This document shows, piece by piece, positions 51,969 to 60,507 of a DNA stretch of 64,000 bases. A model generated the notes under the pieces. It did not search any database. It saw only the letters and a program-made list of their open reading frames with translations, and was not told the origin of the DNA. The stretch spans positions 124,001-188,000 of the forward strand of contig NZ_QEXM01000043.1 in the NCBI RefSeq assembly GCF_004127445.1, read 5' to 3'. Numbering within the stretch: the first letter of the stretch is position 1; each line of letters begins with the position of its first letter. This DNA is from Streptomyces alfalfae (GTDB lineage Bacteria > Actinomycetota > Actinomycetes > Streptomycetales > Streptomycetaceae). The position numbers and the translations under genes are program-made.

Positions 51969-53455
51969 GCTTCGCCGTCCGGTTCGCGCAGTGTGCGCAG
52001 GAGGAGCCAACCGAGCGCGGGCAGCGCGATGAGCGGCGCCAGGGCGGTCCGCAGGGACGTGGCGTCGGCGAGGGCGCCGATCAGCGGGCTCGCGAGGCCG
52101 CCCACGCTCACGGTGAGGCCGAGTGTGACGCCACCCGCGGTGCCCACCCTGCGCGGCAGGAAGTCCTGGCCGAGGGTGATGTGCAGGGAGAACGGCACGT
52201 AGAGCCCGGCCGAGGTGAGCAGGACGAAGACGTGGAACAAGGGTCCGGGTACGAGGACGACGCCGGCCACCGCGGGGACCGTCAGGGCGTACGACCACCG
52301 CACCACCGGGACGCGCCCGAACAGCGCGGCGAGCCTGCCGCCCGCGACGGTGCCGAGGGCGCCGCCGATGTAGAGCACGAACAGGGCGGCCGTGCCCGCG
52401 GCTTCGCCGCCCCCGGTGCGCTGGCGCGCGTACAGCGAGATGAAGGCGCCGAGCCCGACGAAGACGATCGAGCGGCAGACGATGGCCCCGGAGAGCCGGA
52501 GGAAGGAGGGCCAGTCGTCGGCGCCGGGCTCCCGGTGGACCCCCTTGGGCGTCGCCGCCTCGACGGCCTTCACGCCCCGCAGCGCGGCGACGCAGAGCAC
52601 GGCCCCGGCGAGGGCGGGCACCACGAGGAGCGGTGAGGCGCCGAGGCCGCCGGAGGCGGCGATGGCGGAGACCAGCAGCGGAGCGGTCGCGAAGCCGAGG
52701 TTGCCGCCGAGGGAGAACCAGCTCATGGCCGCGTGGCTGCCGCGGCTCGCCCGCCGGGCCACGCGGGCCGCCTCGGGGTGGTACGCGGCCACGCCGATGC
52801 CGGAGAGGCCGACGACCGCGAGCGTCAGGGCGTAGCTGCCGGTGAGCCCGGCGAGGGCGACGCCTATGCCGCCCACCAGCGTGCTCACGGGCAGCAGCCA
52901 GGGCATGGCCCACCGGTCGGTGAGCGCCCCGAACACCGGCTGCACCACGGAGGAGAGCAGCGAGGCGGCGAGGACGACGCCGGAGGCGGCGGCGTAGGTG
53001 TAGGCGCGCTCGGCCACGAAGAAGGGGACGAGGGCGGCGACGGCGCCTTGGTAGAGGTCCACGCAGGCGTGGGCCAGGGCGAGGAGGACGATGGGGCGAC
53101 GGGCCGGCGGGGCCTTGCCCTCGGGAGGCGTGGGGGCCTCGGTGCCGGGAGCGGCCGAGGCTCCGGTTGCCGCCACGGCCGGGGCCGGCCTCGTATCCTC
53201 CGGGTGAGTGCACGTGCCGACCTCCGGGCGAAGGGCCTTGTCGGCCTCCGGGCGAGGGCCCTTATCGGCCGCCGGGCGAGGGCGCGTGCCGGACTCCGGG
53301 CGAGGGCGCGTGCCGGACTCCGGGTGAGTGCGCGTGTCGGCCGCCGGGCGAGGGCGCGTGCCGGACTCCGGGCGAGGGCGCGTGCCGGACTCCGGGCGAC
53401 GGGCCTTGTCGGCCTCCGGGCAGGGCAGTTCGCTCGTGGGTTCCATCGTTGACAT
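51953..53455 (-). CDS. MFS transporter (fosmidomycin-resistance-like) with repetitive N-terminal tail
   Basis: A 500-aa MFS protein. Residues about 5-115 form a soluble tail built of imperfect 8-aa repeats (TRPRPESG type). From about 118 onward are 12 transmembrane helices resembling Fsr-type exporters (VLLALAHACVDLYQGAVAAL, SGIGVAAYHPEAARVA, MSWFSLGGNLGFA). ATG 53455 is used; another ATG 3 codons in is possible. It is divergent from an AraC-family regulator 53 nt away, which probably controls it. The substrate is unknown. Confidence 0.85.
   Translation of the reverse strand: MSTMEPTSELPCPEADKARRPESGTRPRPESGTRPRPAADTRTHPESGTRPRPESGTRPRPAADKGPRPEADKALRPEVGTCTHPEDTRPAPAVAATGASAAPGTEAPTPPEGKAPPARRPIVLLALAHACVDLYQGAVAALVPFFVAERAYTYAAASGVVLAASLLSSVVQPVFGALTDRWAMPWLLPVSTLVGGIGVALAGLTGSYALTLAVVGLSGIGVAAYHPEAARVARRASRGSHAAMSWFSLGGNLGFATAPLLVSAIAASGGLGASPLLVVPALAGAVLCVAALRGVKAVEAATPKGVHREPGADDWPSFLRLSGAIVCRSIVFVGLGAFISLYARQRTGGGEAAGTAALFVLYIGGALGTVAGGRLAALFGRVPVVRWSYALTVPAVAGVVLVPGPLFHVFVLLTSAGLYVPFSLHITLGQDFLPRRVGTAGGVTLGLTVSVGGLASPLIGALADATSLRTALAPLIALPALGWLLLRTLREPDGEAPRRA
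53200..53427. repeat. 24-bp tandem repeat array, about ten units
   Basis: CCGGGCGAGGG-type units recur with an exact 24-nt period (starts near 53200, 53224, 53248, 53272, 53296, 53320, 53344, 53368, 53392, 53416). They encode the 8-aa repeats of the transporter tail. The period keeps the reading frame, so copy number can change freely. Confidence 0.9.
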
Positions 53456-53508
53456 CACTCCATCGTCGCCACGCGACCCCTGGCGCGCTTCCGATAAAGT
53501 GCCGACCC

Positions 53509-54267
53509 ATGCCGGAAAACCGCCGCACGATCCGCCACACCCCCGAGGCCCCCACGGACACCCGGTCACTGGCGCCCGGCGAGTCCATCGACGCGCACCG
53601 CCACGACAACCACCAGATCATCTACGCGGGTTCCGGCGTCGTGGCCGTCACCACCGACGCCGGAACCTGGTTCGCGCCGGGCACCCGGGCCATCTGGGTC
53701 CCCGCGGGCTGCGTCCACGCGCACCGCGCCCACGGCCACCTCGCCCTGCACCTGCTCGGCCTGCCCGCCGACGCCAACCCGCTCGGCCTTGACGCCCCGG
53801 CCGTCCTCACCGTCAGCCCGCTGCTGCGCGAACTGATCCTCGCCTGCACGCGTGCCCCGCACGAGGACACCCCGGAGCGCCGGCGCCTGCGCGCGGTGCT
53901 CCTCGACCAGCTCCGCGTCTCCCCGCAGCAGCCCGTCCAGCTGCCCACCCCCAAGGACCCCCGCCTCGCCGCCGTCTGCGGGCAACTGCACCGCGACCCC
54001 GCCGACCCGCGCGGCCTCGCCGAACTGGCCGCAACCGCCGGAGCGGGTGAGCGCACCCTCAGCCGCCTCTTCCGCCGCGAGCTCGGCATGACCTTCCCCC
54101 AGTGGCGCACCCAGCTCCGCCTCTACCACGCCCTGCGCATGCTGGCCGACGGCGTGGCCGTCACCACGGTCGCGCACCGCTGCGGCTGGGCGTCGGCCAG
54201 CGCGTTCATCGACGTGTTCCGCCGCTCGCTCGGTTACACCCCGGGCGCCCACCAGCGCGGCGACTGA
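53509..54267 (+). CDS. AraC-family transcriptional regulator
   Basis: A 252-aa regulator with an N-terminal cupin (HRHDNHQIIYAGSGVVAV, WVPAGCVHAH) and a C-terminal pair of AraC helix-turn-helix motifs (LAELAATAGAGERTLSRLFRRELG and VAHRCGWASASAFIDVFRRSLGYTPGAHQ, read in parts). It resembles NimR-type repressors or activators of divergent exporter genes. ATG 53509 was chosen because the frame upstream only reads through the repeat array. It is divergent from the repeat-tailed MFS transporter. Confidence 0.9.
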   Translation: MPENRRTIRHTPEAPTDTRSLAPGESIDAHRHDNHQIIYAGSGVVAVTTDAGTWFAPGTRAIWVPAGCVHAHRAHGHLALHLLGLPADANPLGLDAPAVLTVSPLLRELILACTRAPHEDTPERRRLRAVLLDQLRVSPQQPVQLPTPKDPRLAAVCGQLHRDPADPRGLAELAATAGAGERTLSRLFRRELGMTFPQWRTQLRLYHALRMLADGVAVTTVAHRCGWASASAFIDVFRRSLGYTPGAHQRGD

Positions 54268-54342
54268 AGCGACCGCCAGACCCCAACTCCTCGTGGCGCA
54301 CGCCCTCTTGGCAGCCTTAGTGCCATGTGAAATATTACTGCT

Positions 54343-55530
54343 GTGCTCACGAGACACCCCTCCGGACCACCGGATTTCTCGGACGTCATCGTCGTGGGAG
54401 CAGGGATGATCGGCGCCGCCTGCGCCCACTACGCCTCCCGCGCCGGCCTCCACGTCACCGTCGTCGACCGCGGCCCCGTCGCGGGCGGCACCACGGGCGC
54501 GGGTGAGGGCAACCTCCTCGTGTCCGACAAGGAACCGGGCCCCGAGCTGCGACTCGCGCTGCTCTCCACCCGGCTGTGGACCGAACTCGCCGCCGAGTCC
54601 CCGCCGGACATCGAGTACGAGCGGAAGGGCGGCCTGGTCGTGGCCTCGACGGAGGCGGAACTGACCGCCCTGCGGGCCCTCGCGGCGGAGCAGCGGCGCG
54701 CGGGCGTGACGGCGGCCGACGTCCCCGCCGACCGCCTCGCCGACCACGAACCCCACCTCGCGCCCGATCTCACCGGCGGCTGCCACTACCCGCAGGACGC
54801 GCAGGTGCAGCCGGCCCTGGCCGCGGCCCACCTGCTGCGCGCCGCGGTCGGCACGGGACGCCTGTCGCTGCGGCTCGGCGAGGAGGTCACGGCGGTGCTG
54901 ACGGAGAAGGGCGGCGCGGTGCGCGGCGTCCGGACCGCGAAGGGCGAGATCCGAGCCCCCCACGTGGTCAACGCGACCGGCGCCTGGGGCGGTCGACTGG
55001 CCCGCATGGCGGGCGTGGAGCTGCCGATACGCCCCCGCCGCGGCTTCGTCCTGGTCACCGAACCCCTGCCGCGCCTGGTGCGGCACAAGGTGTACTCCGC
55101 GGAGTACGTCGCCGACGTGGCGAGCGGGTCGGCAGCCCTGCAGACGTCCGCCGTGGTGGAGGGCACCCAGGCGGGCCCGGTGCTGATCGGGGCGAGCAGG
55201 GAACGGGTCGGCTTCGACCGCGCGCTCTCGGTGGAGGCGCTGCGGCGCCTGGCGTCCCAGGCGACCCGGCTGTTCCCGGCCCTCGCCCGGGCCCGCGCGC
55301 TCCGCGCCTACGCGGGCTTCCGCCCCTACCTCCCCGACCACCTCCCCGCCATCGGCCCCGACCCCCGGGTCCCCGGGCTGCTGCACGCGTGCGGCCACGA
55401 GGGCGCGGGAATCGGCCTCGCCCCGGCGACCGGCCTGCTGATCACCGGTTTCCTGACGGAAGCCGAGCCCCCGCTCGATCCGTCGCCCTTCGCCCCGGAA
55501 CGCTTCGCCCGCGAGCCGGCGCCGCCGTGA
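54343..55530 (+). CDS. FAD-dependent D-hydroxyproline/amino-acid dehydrogenase, DAO-fold subunit
   Basis: A 395-aa flavoprotein of the DAO family (VIVVGAGMIGAACAHYASRAG nucleotide loop, read in two parts; C-terminal ACGHEGAGIGLAPATGLL). With the next two gene products it matches the three-subunit cis-4-hydroxy-D-proline dehydrogenase/HcnABC-like architecture, oxidising cis-4-hydroxy-D-proline to a pyrroline. GTG 54343 is used. No ribosome site precedes it, and the upstream sequence is AT-rich with a GTGAAATATTAC element, so a leaderless or regulated start is possible. Confidence 0.87.
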   Translation: MLTRHPSGPPDFSDVIVVGAGMIGAACAHYASRAGLHVTVVDRGPVAGGTTGAGEGNLLVSDKEPGPELRLALLSTRLWTELAAESPPDIEYERKGGLVVASTEAELTALRALAAEQRRAGVTAADVPADRLADHEPHLAPDLTGGCHYPQDAQVQPALAAAHLLRAAVGTGRLSLRLGEEVTAVLTEKGGAVRGVRTAKGEIRAPHVVNATGAWGGRLARMAGVELPIRPRRGFVLVTEPLPRLVRHKVYSAEYVADVASGSAALQTSAVVEGTQAGPVLIGASRERVGFDRALSVEALRRLASQATRLFPALARARALRAYAGFRPYLPDHLPAIGPDPRVPGLLHACGHEGAGIGLAPATGLLITGFLTEAEPPLDPSPFAPERFAREPAPP

Positions 55531-55601
55531 GGCGGCTCCGGGAGACGAGCACGCCATGGCCGCCACAGCGGGGAAGCCGCCGCATGAGAGGAGCCGCCCC
55601 C

Positions 55602-55922
55602 ATGGGGCAAGCCGACAGGACGACGCCCGCGGACCTCGTGGGCGCGACCGACGCCACCCACTTCTTCACCTTCGACGGCCGCCGCGTCGCGGCCCGGCCG
55701 GGCCAGTCCATCGCCGCCGCTCTCTGGACGGCGGGCATCCTCGCCTGGCGGGAGACCCGGGGCGCCGCCCGGCCGCGCGGAGCCTTCTGCGGGATCGGCC
55801 AGTGCCACGACTGCCTGGCCACCGTCAACGGCCGCCCCAACCGCCGCGCCTGCCTGGTGACCGCCCGGCCCGGCGACGAGGTCACCACGCAGAAGGGCCA
55901 CGGCCATGCCGAGCCCCGGTGA
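55602..55922 (+). CDS. [2Fe-2S] small subunit of the D-hydroxyproline dehydrogenase
   Basis: A 106-aa ferredoxin-like protein. CGIGQCHDC followed by a fourth cysteine in RRACLV is the plant-type [2Fe-2S] motif found in HcnA-like subunits. It passes electrons between the flavin subunits. ATG 55602 has AGGAG 8 nt upstream; ATG 55584 is a less likely start. It overlaps the next gene by 17 nt. Confidence 0.87.
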   Translation: MGQADRTTPADLVGATDATHFFTFDGRRVAARPGQSIAAALWTAGILAWRETRGAARPRGAFCGIGQCHDCLATVNGRPNRRACLVTARPGDEVTTQKGHGHAEPR

Positions 55923-57402
55923 CCCGTACGACGTGGCGGTCCTCGGCGCGGGGCCGGCAGGCCTCGCCGCGGCGGTCACGGCCGCCGAACAGGGCCTGAC
56001 CGTGGCCCTGTTGGACGCCGCCCAGCAGCCCGGCGGCCAGTACTACCGGCATCCGGCCCCGGCCGCGCGCGCCACCCGCCCCGACGCGCTGCACCACGAC
56101 TGGCGCGTCTTCGCCGGCCTCCGCGAACGCCTGGACGCCGCGGAGGGCGTCACCCGGCTCTACGGTCACCACGTCTGGTCGATGACGCGCGAGGCGCCGG
56201 GCTCCCCGTGGTCCCTCCACGCCCTGACCGGCGAGGGGGACGATGACGACGCGAGCGCCCCGGGGACGGGTACGACGGTCCAGGCGCGCGCGATGCTCCT
56301 GGCCACCGGCTCCCACGAACGACACCTCCCCTTCCCCGGCTGGACCCTCCCCGGCGTCGTCAGCGCGGGCGGCGCCCAGGCCATGCTGAAGTCCGGCCTG
56401 GCCCTGCCCGGCACACGTGTGGTCGTGGCGGGCAGCGGCCCGCTCCTGCTCGCCGCGGCCACCTCGCTCGCCGCCGCCGGAGCCGACGTCCCCGAGGTGA
56501 TCGAGGCCTCCGGCTACCTCGGCTACGCCCGCCACCCGGCCGCCCTCGCCGCCAACCCCGGAAAGCTGACGGAAGCCGCCCGCCACGGCGCGGCCCTGCT
56601 GCGCCACCGTGTGCGCCCGCGCACCCGCAGCGCGGTCACCGAGGCACACGGCGCCGACCGCGTCGAGGCGGTGACGGTCTCCCGCCTCGGCCGCGACTGG
56701 CGCCCGGTCCCCGGCTCGGAACGCCGCGTCGCCTGCGACGCCCTGGCCGTCGGGCACGGCCTGGTCCCGCGGACCGAACTGGCGACCACCCTCGGCTGCG
56801 CAACCCGCCGCGCCGCCGACGGCACGTACGCCCTGGAACTGGGCCCGCTCCAGGAGACCTCGCTGCGCGGCCTGTGGGCGGCGGGCGAGACGTCCGGCGT
56901 CGGCGGGGCGCAAGCGGCGCTCGTGGAGGGCGAGTTGGCGGCCCTGGCGATCACCGCCAGGCTGACGGGGCGGCGGCCTGCCCCGGCCCGCCGCCTGCGC
57001 GCCCTGCGCCGCCGCCGCGACCACCTGCGCGCCTTCGCCGACGCCATGGCCGCCGCGCACGCGCCGGGCCCGGGCTGGACACGGTGGCTCGGCGACGACA
57101 CGGAGGTGTGCCGCTGCGAGGAGGTGACGGCGGCCCGGGTCCGCGAGGCGGTGGCGGACTACGGCGCCCGCGACCCCCGTAGCGTCAAACTCCTCACGCG
57201 CGCCGGCATGGGCTGGTGCCAGGGCCGCGTGTGCGGCACGGCCGTGGCCTGCCTGGCCGCCGCCGCGCCCGACGCCACCCCCGCGCCGCCGGACCGCCGC
57301 CTCCTCGCCACGCCCGTCCCTCTGGGCACTCTCGCCTCACTCACCCCAGCGGACCCACCACCCGCAGCTCCCGACGACCCCTCGGAAGGGCACCCTTCAT
57401 GA
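55906..57402 (+). CDS. FAD/NAD(P)-binding subunit with BFD-type [2Fe-2S] domain (D-hydroxyproline dehydrogenase)
   Basis: A 498-aa flavoprotein resembling HcnB and the alpha subunit of hydroxyproline dehydrogenases. It has an N-terminal FAD loop (VAVLGAGPAGLAAAV), a second nucleotide loop (VVVAGSGPLLLAAA) and a C-terminal bacterioferredoxin-like cluster site with four cysteines (VCRCEEV and MGWCQGRVCG). It likely forms the core of the three-subunit enzyme. Its stop overlaps the ATG of the deaminase gene (ATGA). Confidence 0.88.
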   Translation: MPSPGDPYDVAVLGAGPAGLAAAVTAAEQGLTVALLDAAQQPGGQYYRHPAPAARATRPDALHHDWRVFAGLRERLDAAEGVTRLYGHHVWSMTREAPGSPWSLHALTGEGDDDDASAPGTGTTVQARAMLLATGSHERHLPFPGWTLPGVVSAGGAQAMLKSGLALPGTRVVVAGSGPLLLAAATSLAAAGADVPEVIEASGYLGYARHPAALAANPGKLTEAARHGAALLRHRVRPRTRSAVTEAHGADRVEAVTVSRLGRDWRPVPGSERRVACDALAVGHGLVPRTELATTLGCATRRAADGTYALELGPLQETSLRGLWAAGETSGVGGAQAALVEGELAALAITARLTGRRPAPARRLRALRRRRDHLRAFADAMAAAHAPGPGWTRWLGDDTEVCRCEEVTAARVREAVADYGARDPRSVKLLTRAGMGWCQGRVCGTAVACLAAAAPDATPAPPDRRLLATPVPLGTLASLTPADPPPAAPDDPSEGHPS

Positions 57403-58322
57403 CGACGACGCACCCCCTGACCGCCGCGTGGTCCCCGTCCCGCCCCTGGCGCGGCATCATGGTCGCCACCGCGCTCCCCCTGCGCGATGACCTCTCCGTC
57501 GACTACGACGCGTACGCCGCACATGTCGCCCACCTCCTCGCCAACGGCTGCGACGGCGTGGTCCCCAACGGCTCCCTCGGCGAGTACCAGACCCTCACCG
57601 ACGACGAGCGCGAGCGCGTCGTGCGGACCGCCGTCGAGGCGGCGGGCGACGGGGCCCGCGTCATGCCGGGCGTCTCCGCCTACGGCAGTGCCGAGTCCCG
57701 CCGCTGGGCCGAGCAGGCGGCCGACGCGGGCTGCGGTTCCGTGCTGCTGCTGCCGCCGAACGCCTACCGCGCCGACGAGCGGGCCGTACGCGCCCACTAC
57801 ACCGAGGTCGCCGGGGCCGGCGTGCCCGTGGTCGCGTACAACAACCCCCTGGACACCAGGGTCGACCTCACGCCGGAGCTGCTGGCCCGGCTCCACGGCG
57901 ACGGAGCCGTCGTGGCGGTGAAGGACTTCAGCGGCGACGTGCGCAGGGCGTACGAGACGGCCGAACTCGTCCCGGATCTCGACCTCCTCGTCGGCGCCGA
58001 CGACGTGCTCCTCGAACTGGCCCTCGCGGGCGCGGTCGGCTGGATCGCCGGTTACCCGAACGCCTTCCCCGCCGCCTGCGCGGAGCTCTACCGCGCGGCC
58101 TGCGCCCACGACCTGGAGACGGCGCTGCCTCTCTACCGGGCCCTGCACCCGCTGCTGCGCCAGGACTCCGGGACCGAGTTCGTGCAGTCCATCAAGCTCT
58201 CGATGGACCTGGCGGGCCGCCGCGGCGGGCCCACCCGACCGCCGCGCCTCCCGCTCGGCGGACCCGCGGAAGCACTGGTGCGCGCGGCCACCGAGAAGGC
58301 CCTGGCGGCAGGCCACCGCTGA
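57399..58322 (+). CDS. DHDPS-family enzyme, probable pyrroline-4-hydroxy-2-carboxylate deaminase
   Basis: A 307-aa class I aldolase-fold protein of the dihydrodipicolinate synthase family. The Schiff-base lysine is in VAVKDFSGD; the segments GVVPNGSLGEYQTLT and VVAYNNPLDTRVDL are the usual substrate loops. In hydroxyproline catabolism this family converts the pyrroline to alpha-ketoglutarate semialdehyde. GGAAGGG precedes ATG 57399. The position directly between the dehydrogenase subunits and the epimerase supports this role. The semialdehyde dehydrogenase for the last step is not in the window. Confidence 0.85.
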   Translation: MTTTHPLTAAWSPSRPWRGIMVATALPLRDDLSVDYDAYAAHVAHLLANGCDGVVPNGSLGEYQTLTDDERERVVRTAVEAAGDGARVMPGVSAYGSAESRRWAEQAADAGCGSVLLLPPNAYRADERAVRAHYTEVAGAGVPVVAYNNPLDTRVDLTPELLARLHGDGAVVAVKDFSGDVRRAYETAELVPDLDLLVGADDVLLELALAGAVGWIAGYPNAFPAACAELYRAACAHDLETALPLYRALHPLLRQDSGTEFVQSIKLSMDLAGRRGGPTRPPRLPLGGPAEALVRAATEKALAAGHR

Positions 58323-58368
58323 GCCGGCCGAGACCCCCGGCGCTCCCACCGACCGACGAAGGAGCCGT

Positions 58369-59373
58369 ATGCGCACCCGTCACGTCTTCCACGCCGTCGA
58401 TTCGCACACCGAGGGCATGCCCACACGCGTGATCACCGGCGGCGTCGGGGTGATCCCCGGCGCCACCATGGCCGACCGCAGGCTGCACTTCATCGAGCAC
58501 CTGGATCACCTGCGCACCCTTCTGATGCACGAGCCGCGCGGCCACTCCGCGATGAGCGGCGCGCTGCTCCAGCCGCCGACCCGCCCCGACGCCGACTACG
58601 GGGTCCTCTACATCGAGGTGTCCGGCGTGCTGCCCATGTGCGGGCACGGCACCATCGGCGTGGCCACGGTCCTGGTGGAGACCGGCATGGTCCCGGTCAC
58701 CGAGCCGGTCACGACGGTCCGCCTCGACACCCCCGCCGGACTGATCCGGGTCGACGTGAGCGTCACCGACGGCGCGGCGACCTCGGCCACGCTGACCAAC
58801 GTCCCCGCGTTCTGCGTCGCCCTCGACCGCAAGATCGACGTGCCGGGACACGGCACGGTCACCTACGACCTGGCCTTCGGCGGCAACTTCTACGCCTTCG
58901 CGCACCTCGACGCCCTGGGGCTGCCGTTCACCCGCGACCGCAAGGACGACCTGCTCGCGGCGGGCCTCGCCGTCATGGCGGCGATCAACGCCTCACCCGA
59001 CCGCCCGGTCCACCCCGAGCAGCCCGACATCGCCGGACTCAAGCACGTCTACCTGATCGCGCCCGGTTCGGACGCCCACCGCTCCCGGCACGCGATGGCG
59101 ATCCACCCCGGCTGGTTCGACCGCTCCCCCTGCGGCACGGGCACCTCGGCCCGCATGGCACAACTGCACGCCCGCGGCGAACTCCCGCTGGAGCGCGACT
59201 TCGTCAACGAGTCCTTCATCGGCACGGAGTTCACGGGGCGGCTCATCGGCCGGACCGAGGTGGCGGGCCTGCCCGCGGTCGTGCCACGGATCACCGGACG
59301 GGCCTGGCTCACCGGCACGGCCCAGTACTTCCTCGACCCCGACGACCCCTTCCCGGCCGGCTTCGCCCTCTGA
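58369..59373 (+). CDS. 4-Hydroxyproline 2-epimerase (proline racemase family)
   Basis: A 334-aa proline-racemase-fold enzyme. Both catalytic cysteines are present, in LPMCGHGTIG and SPCGTGTSA, which separates epimerases from the dehydratase branch that has a threonine at the second site. It converts trans-4-hydroxy-L-proline to cis-4-hydroxy-D-proline, the first step of the pathway. ATG 58369 has GAAGGAG upstream. Confidence 0.9.
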   Translation: MRTRHVFHAVDSHTEGMPTRVITGGVGVIPGATMADRRLHFIEHLDHLRTLLMHEPRGHSAMSGALLQPPTRPDADYGVLYIEVSGVLPMCGHGTIGVATVLVETGMVPVTEPVTTVRLDTPAGLIRVDVSVTDGAATSATLTNVPAFCVALDRKIDVPGHGTVTYDLAFGGNFYAFAHLDALGLPFTRDRKDDLLAAGLAVMAAINASPDRPVHPEQPDIAGLKHVYLIAPGSDAHRSRHAMAIHPGWFDRSPCGTGTSARMAQLHARGELPLERDFVNESFIGTEFTGRLIGRTEVAGLPAVVPRITGRAWLTGTAQYFLDPDDPFPAGFAL

Positions 59374-59439
59374 GCCGCCCGCCGGGCCCTCTCCCGCGGC
59401 CCGTCCCCGCGCCCTGTCCCGGGCCCTGCCCCAACTGAC

Positions 59440-59457
59440 AACGTGACATTGTACGTT
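59440..59457 (+). promoter_or_regulatory. Candidate GntR/FCD operator
   Basis: AACGTGACATTGTACGTT has matching outer arms (AACGT/ACGTT) and an ACA-T-TGT centre. It lies 68 nt before the GntR start and shares GTGAxAT-N2-TAC with the region just upstream of the DAO gene (54328-54339). Confidence 0.4.
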
Positions 59458-59524
59458 GGTGCTCCGCGCGGGCACGGGCACAGGCGCAGGCACCACGGGC
59501 GCGGGCATCACCGGAGGGGACACC

Positions 59525-60202
59525 ATGGGCCATCTGAAGCAGAAGAACCTGATCACCGCCAGGGAGCGGCTGCGCGACCAGGTCGCCCACGCCTTGCGCG
59601 CCGCCCTGATCTCCGGCGAGCTGCGCCCCGGCGAGATCTACTCCGCACCCGGCCTCGCGGAGGACTTCGGCATCTCGGCGACGCCCGTGCGCGAGGCGAT
59701 GCTCGACCTGGCGCGGGAAGGCCTGGTCGAGCCGGTCCGCAACAAGGGGTTCCGCGTGACCGAGGTGAACGAGCGCGACCTCGACCAGTACACGGAGATC
59801 CGCCTCCTGATCGAGGTGCCCATGATCGGCAGGATCACCCGCACCGCCGCCCGCGAGGACCTGGAGGTGCTGCGCCCGATCGCCGACGAGATCGTACGGG
59901 CCGCCCGCGAGCACGACCTCATCGGCTACCTGGAGGCCGACCGCCGCTTCCACCTCTCGCTGCTCGCCCTCTCGGGCAACGACCGCCTGGTCGAGACGGT
60001 CGGCGACCTCCGCAAGCGCTCCCGCCTCTACGGCCTGACGACCCTCGACGCCCGCGACCAGCTCACCCCGTCCGCCGAGGAGCACGGAGAACTCCTCGAC
60101 CTGATGCTGACGGGCGACGCGAACGCGGCGGAGGAGTGCATGGCGCGCCACCTCGGACACGTACGGTCACTGTGGGCGCAGGGCGCGGCAGAAGGAGCGT
60201 AA
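59525..60202 (+). CDS. GntR-family regulator, FCD (FadR-C) subgroup
   Basis: A 225-aa regulator. Residues about 10-80 are a GntR winged helix (ALISGELRPGEIYSAPGLAEDFGISATPVREAML, read in parts). Residues about 90-215 are an FCD ligand domain with its metal-site histidines (DRRFHLSLLALSGN, EEHGELLDLM, CMARHLGHV). ATG 59525 has GGAGGGG upstream. It follows the hydroxyproline catabolic genes and is their likely repressor, released by hydroxyproline or a downstream intermediate. Confidence 0.88.
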   Translation: MGHLKQKNLITARERLRDQVAHALRAALISGELRPGEIYSAPGLAEDFGISATPVREAMLDLAREGLVEPVRNKGFRVTEVNERDLDQYTEIRLLIEVPMIGRITRTAAREDLEVLRPIADEIVRAAREHDLIGYLEADRRFHLSLLALSGNDRLVETVGDLRKRSRLYGLTTLDARDQLTPSAEEHGELLDLMLTGDANAAEECMARHLGHVRSLWAQGAAEGA

Positions 60203-60211
60203 AACACAGAA

Positions 60212-60262
60212 GACCCCTGGTGAACAGGGGCCTCAGCTGAGCTCCAGCGGTCTTGCCGCTGG
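60212..60262. terminator. Two hairpins between the GntR gene and tRNA-Leu
   Basis: CCCCTG (60212-60217)/CAGGGG (60223-60228) and CCAGCGG (60244-60250)/CCGCTGG (60256-60262) are both perfect stems with 5-nt loops. The first can end the GntR transcript, the second the convergent tRNA transcript. Confidence 0.65.
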
Positions 60263-60266
60263 TTGC

Positions 60267-60354
60267 TGGTGTCCGAGGGGGGACTTGAACCCCCACGCCC
60301 GATAAAGGGCACTAGCACCTCAAGCTAGCGCGTCTGCCATTCCGCCACCCGGAC
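60267..60354 (-). tRNA. tRNA-Leu (anticodon GAG)
   Basis: A complete cloverleaf on the minus strand. The acceptor GTCCGGG (from 60354) pairs with CTCGGAC (60277-60271), followed by encoded ACCA (60270-60267). The anticodon stem CTAGC/GCTAG encloses the loop TTGAGGT, giving anticodon GAG. The long variable arm with GTGCCC...GGGCGT is as in class II tRNA-Leu, and the T loop reads TTCAAGT. No integrase or duplicated 3' end indicates that it hosts an integrated element. Confidence 0.96.
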
Positions 60355-60507
60355 CAGGTGTCTGCCGCCTCGCGGGGTGTTCCCCGCGGCGACATGGACA
60401 ACAATACCAAGGTTTCGGAGTGCCTTTCACCTGCGTATCCGTCCACCGGCGGCGCCCGGGCACGGAGGGGCCCCAGGCCCTGCCCCTCCGCGCCCGGGCG
60501 CGCGGGG

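Noticed and set aside
53200..53427. Regular 24-bp repeats as a CRISPR array
   Set aside because: There are no unique spacers, the units are contiguous and in frame within an MFS gene, and no cas genes are nearby.
60267..60354. tRNA-Leu as an attachment site for an integrated element
   Set aside because: No integrase, excisionase or duplicated tRNA 3' end is visible in the window.
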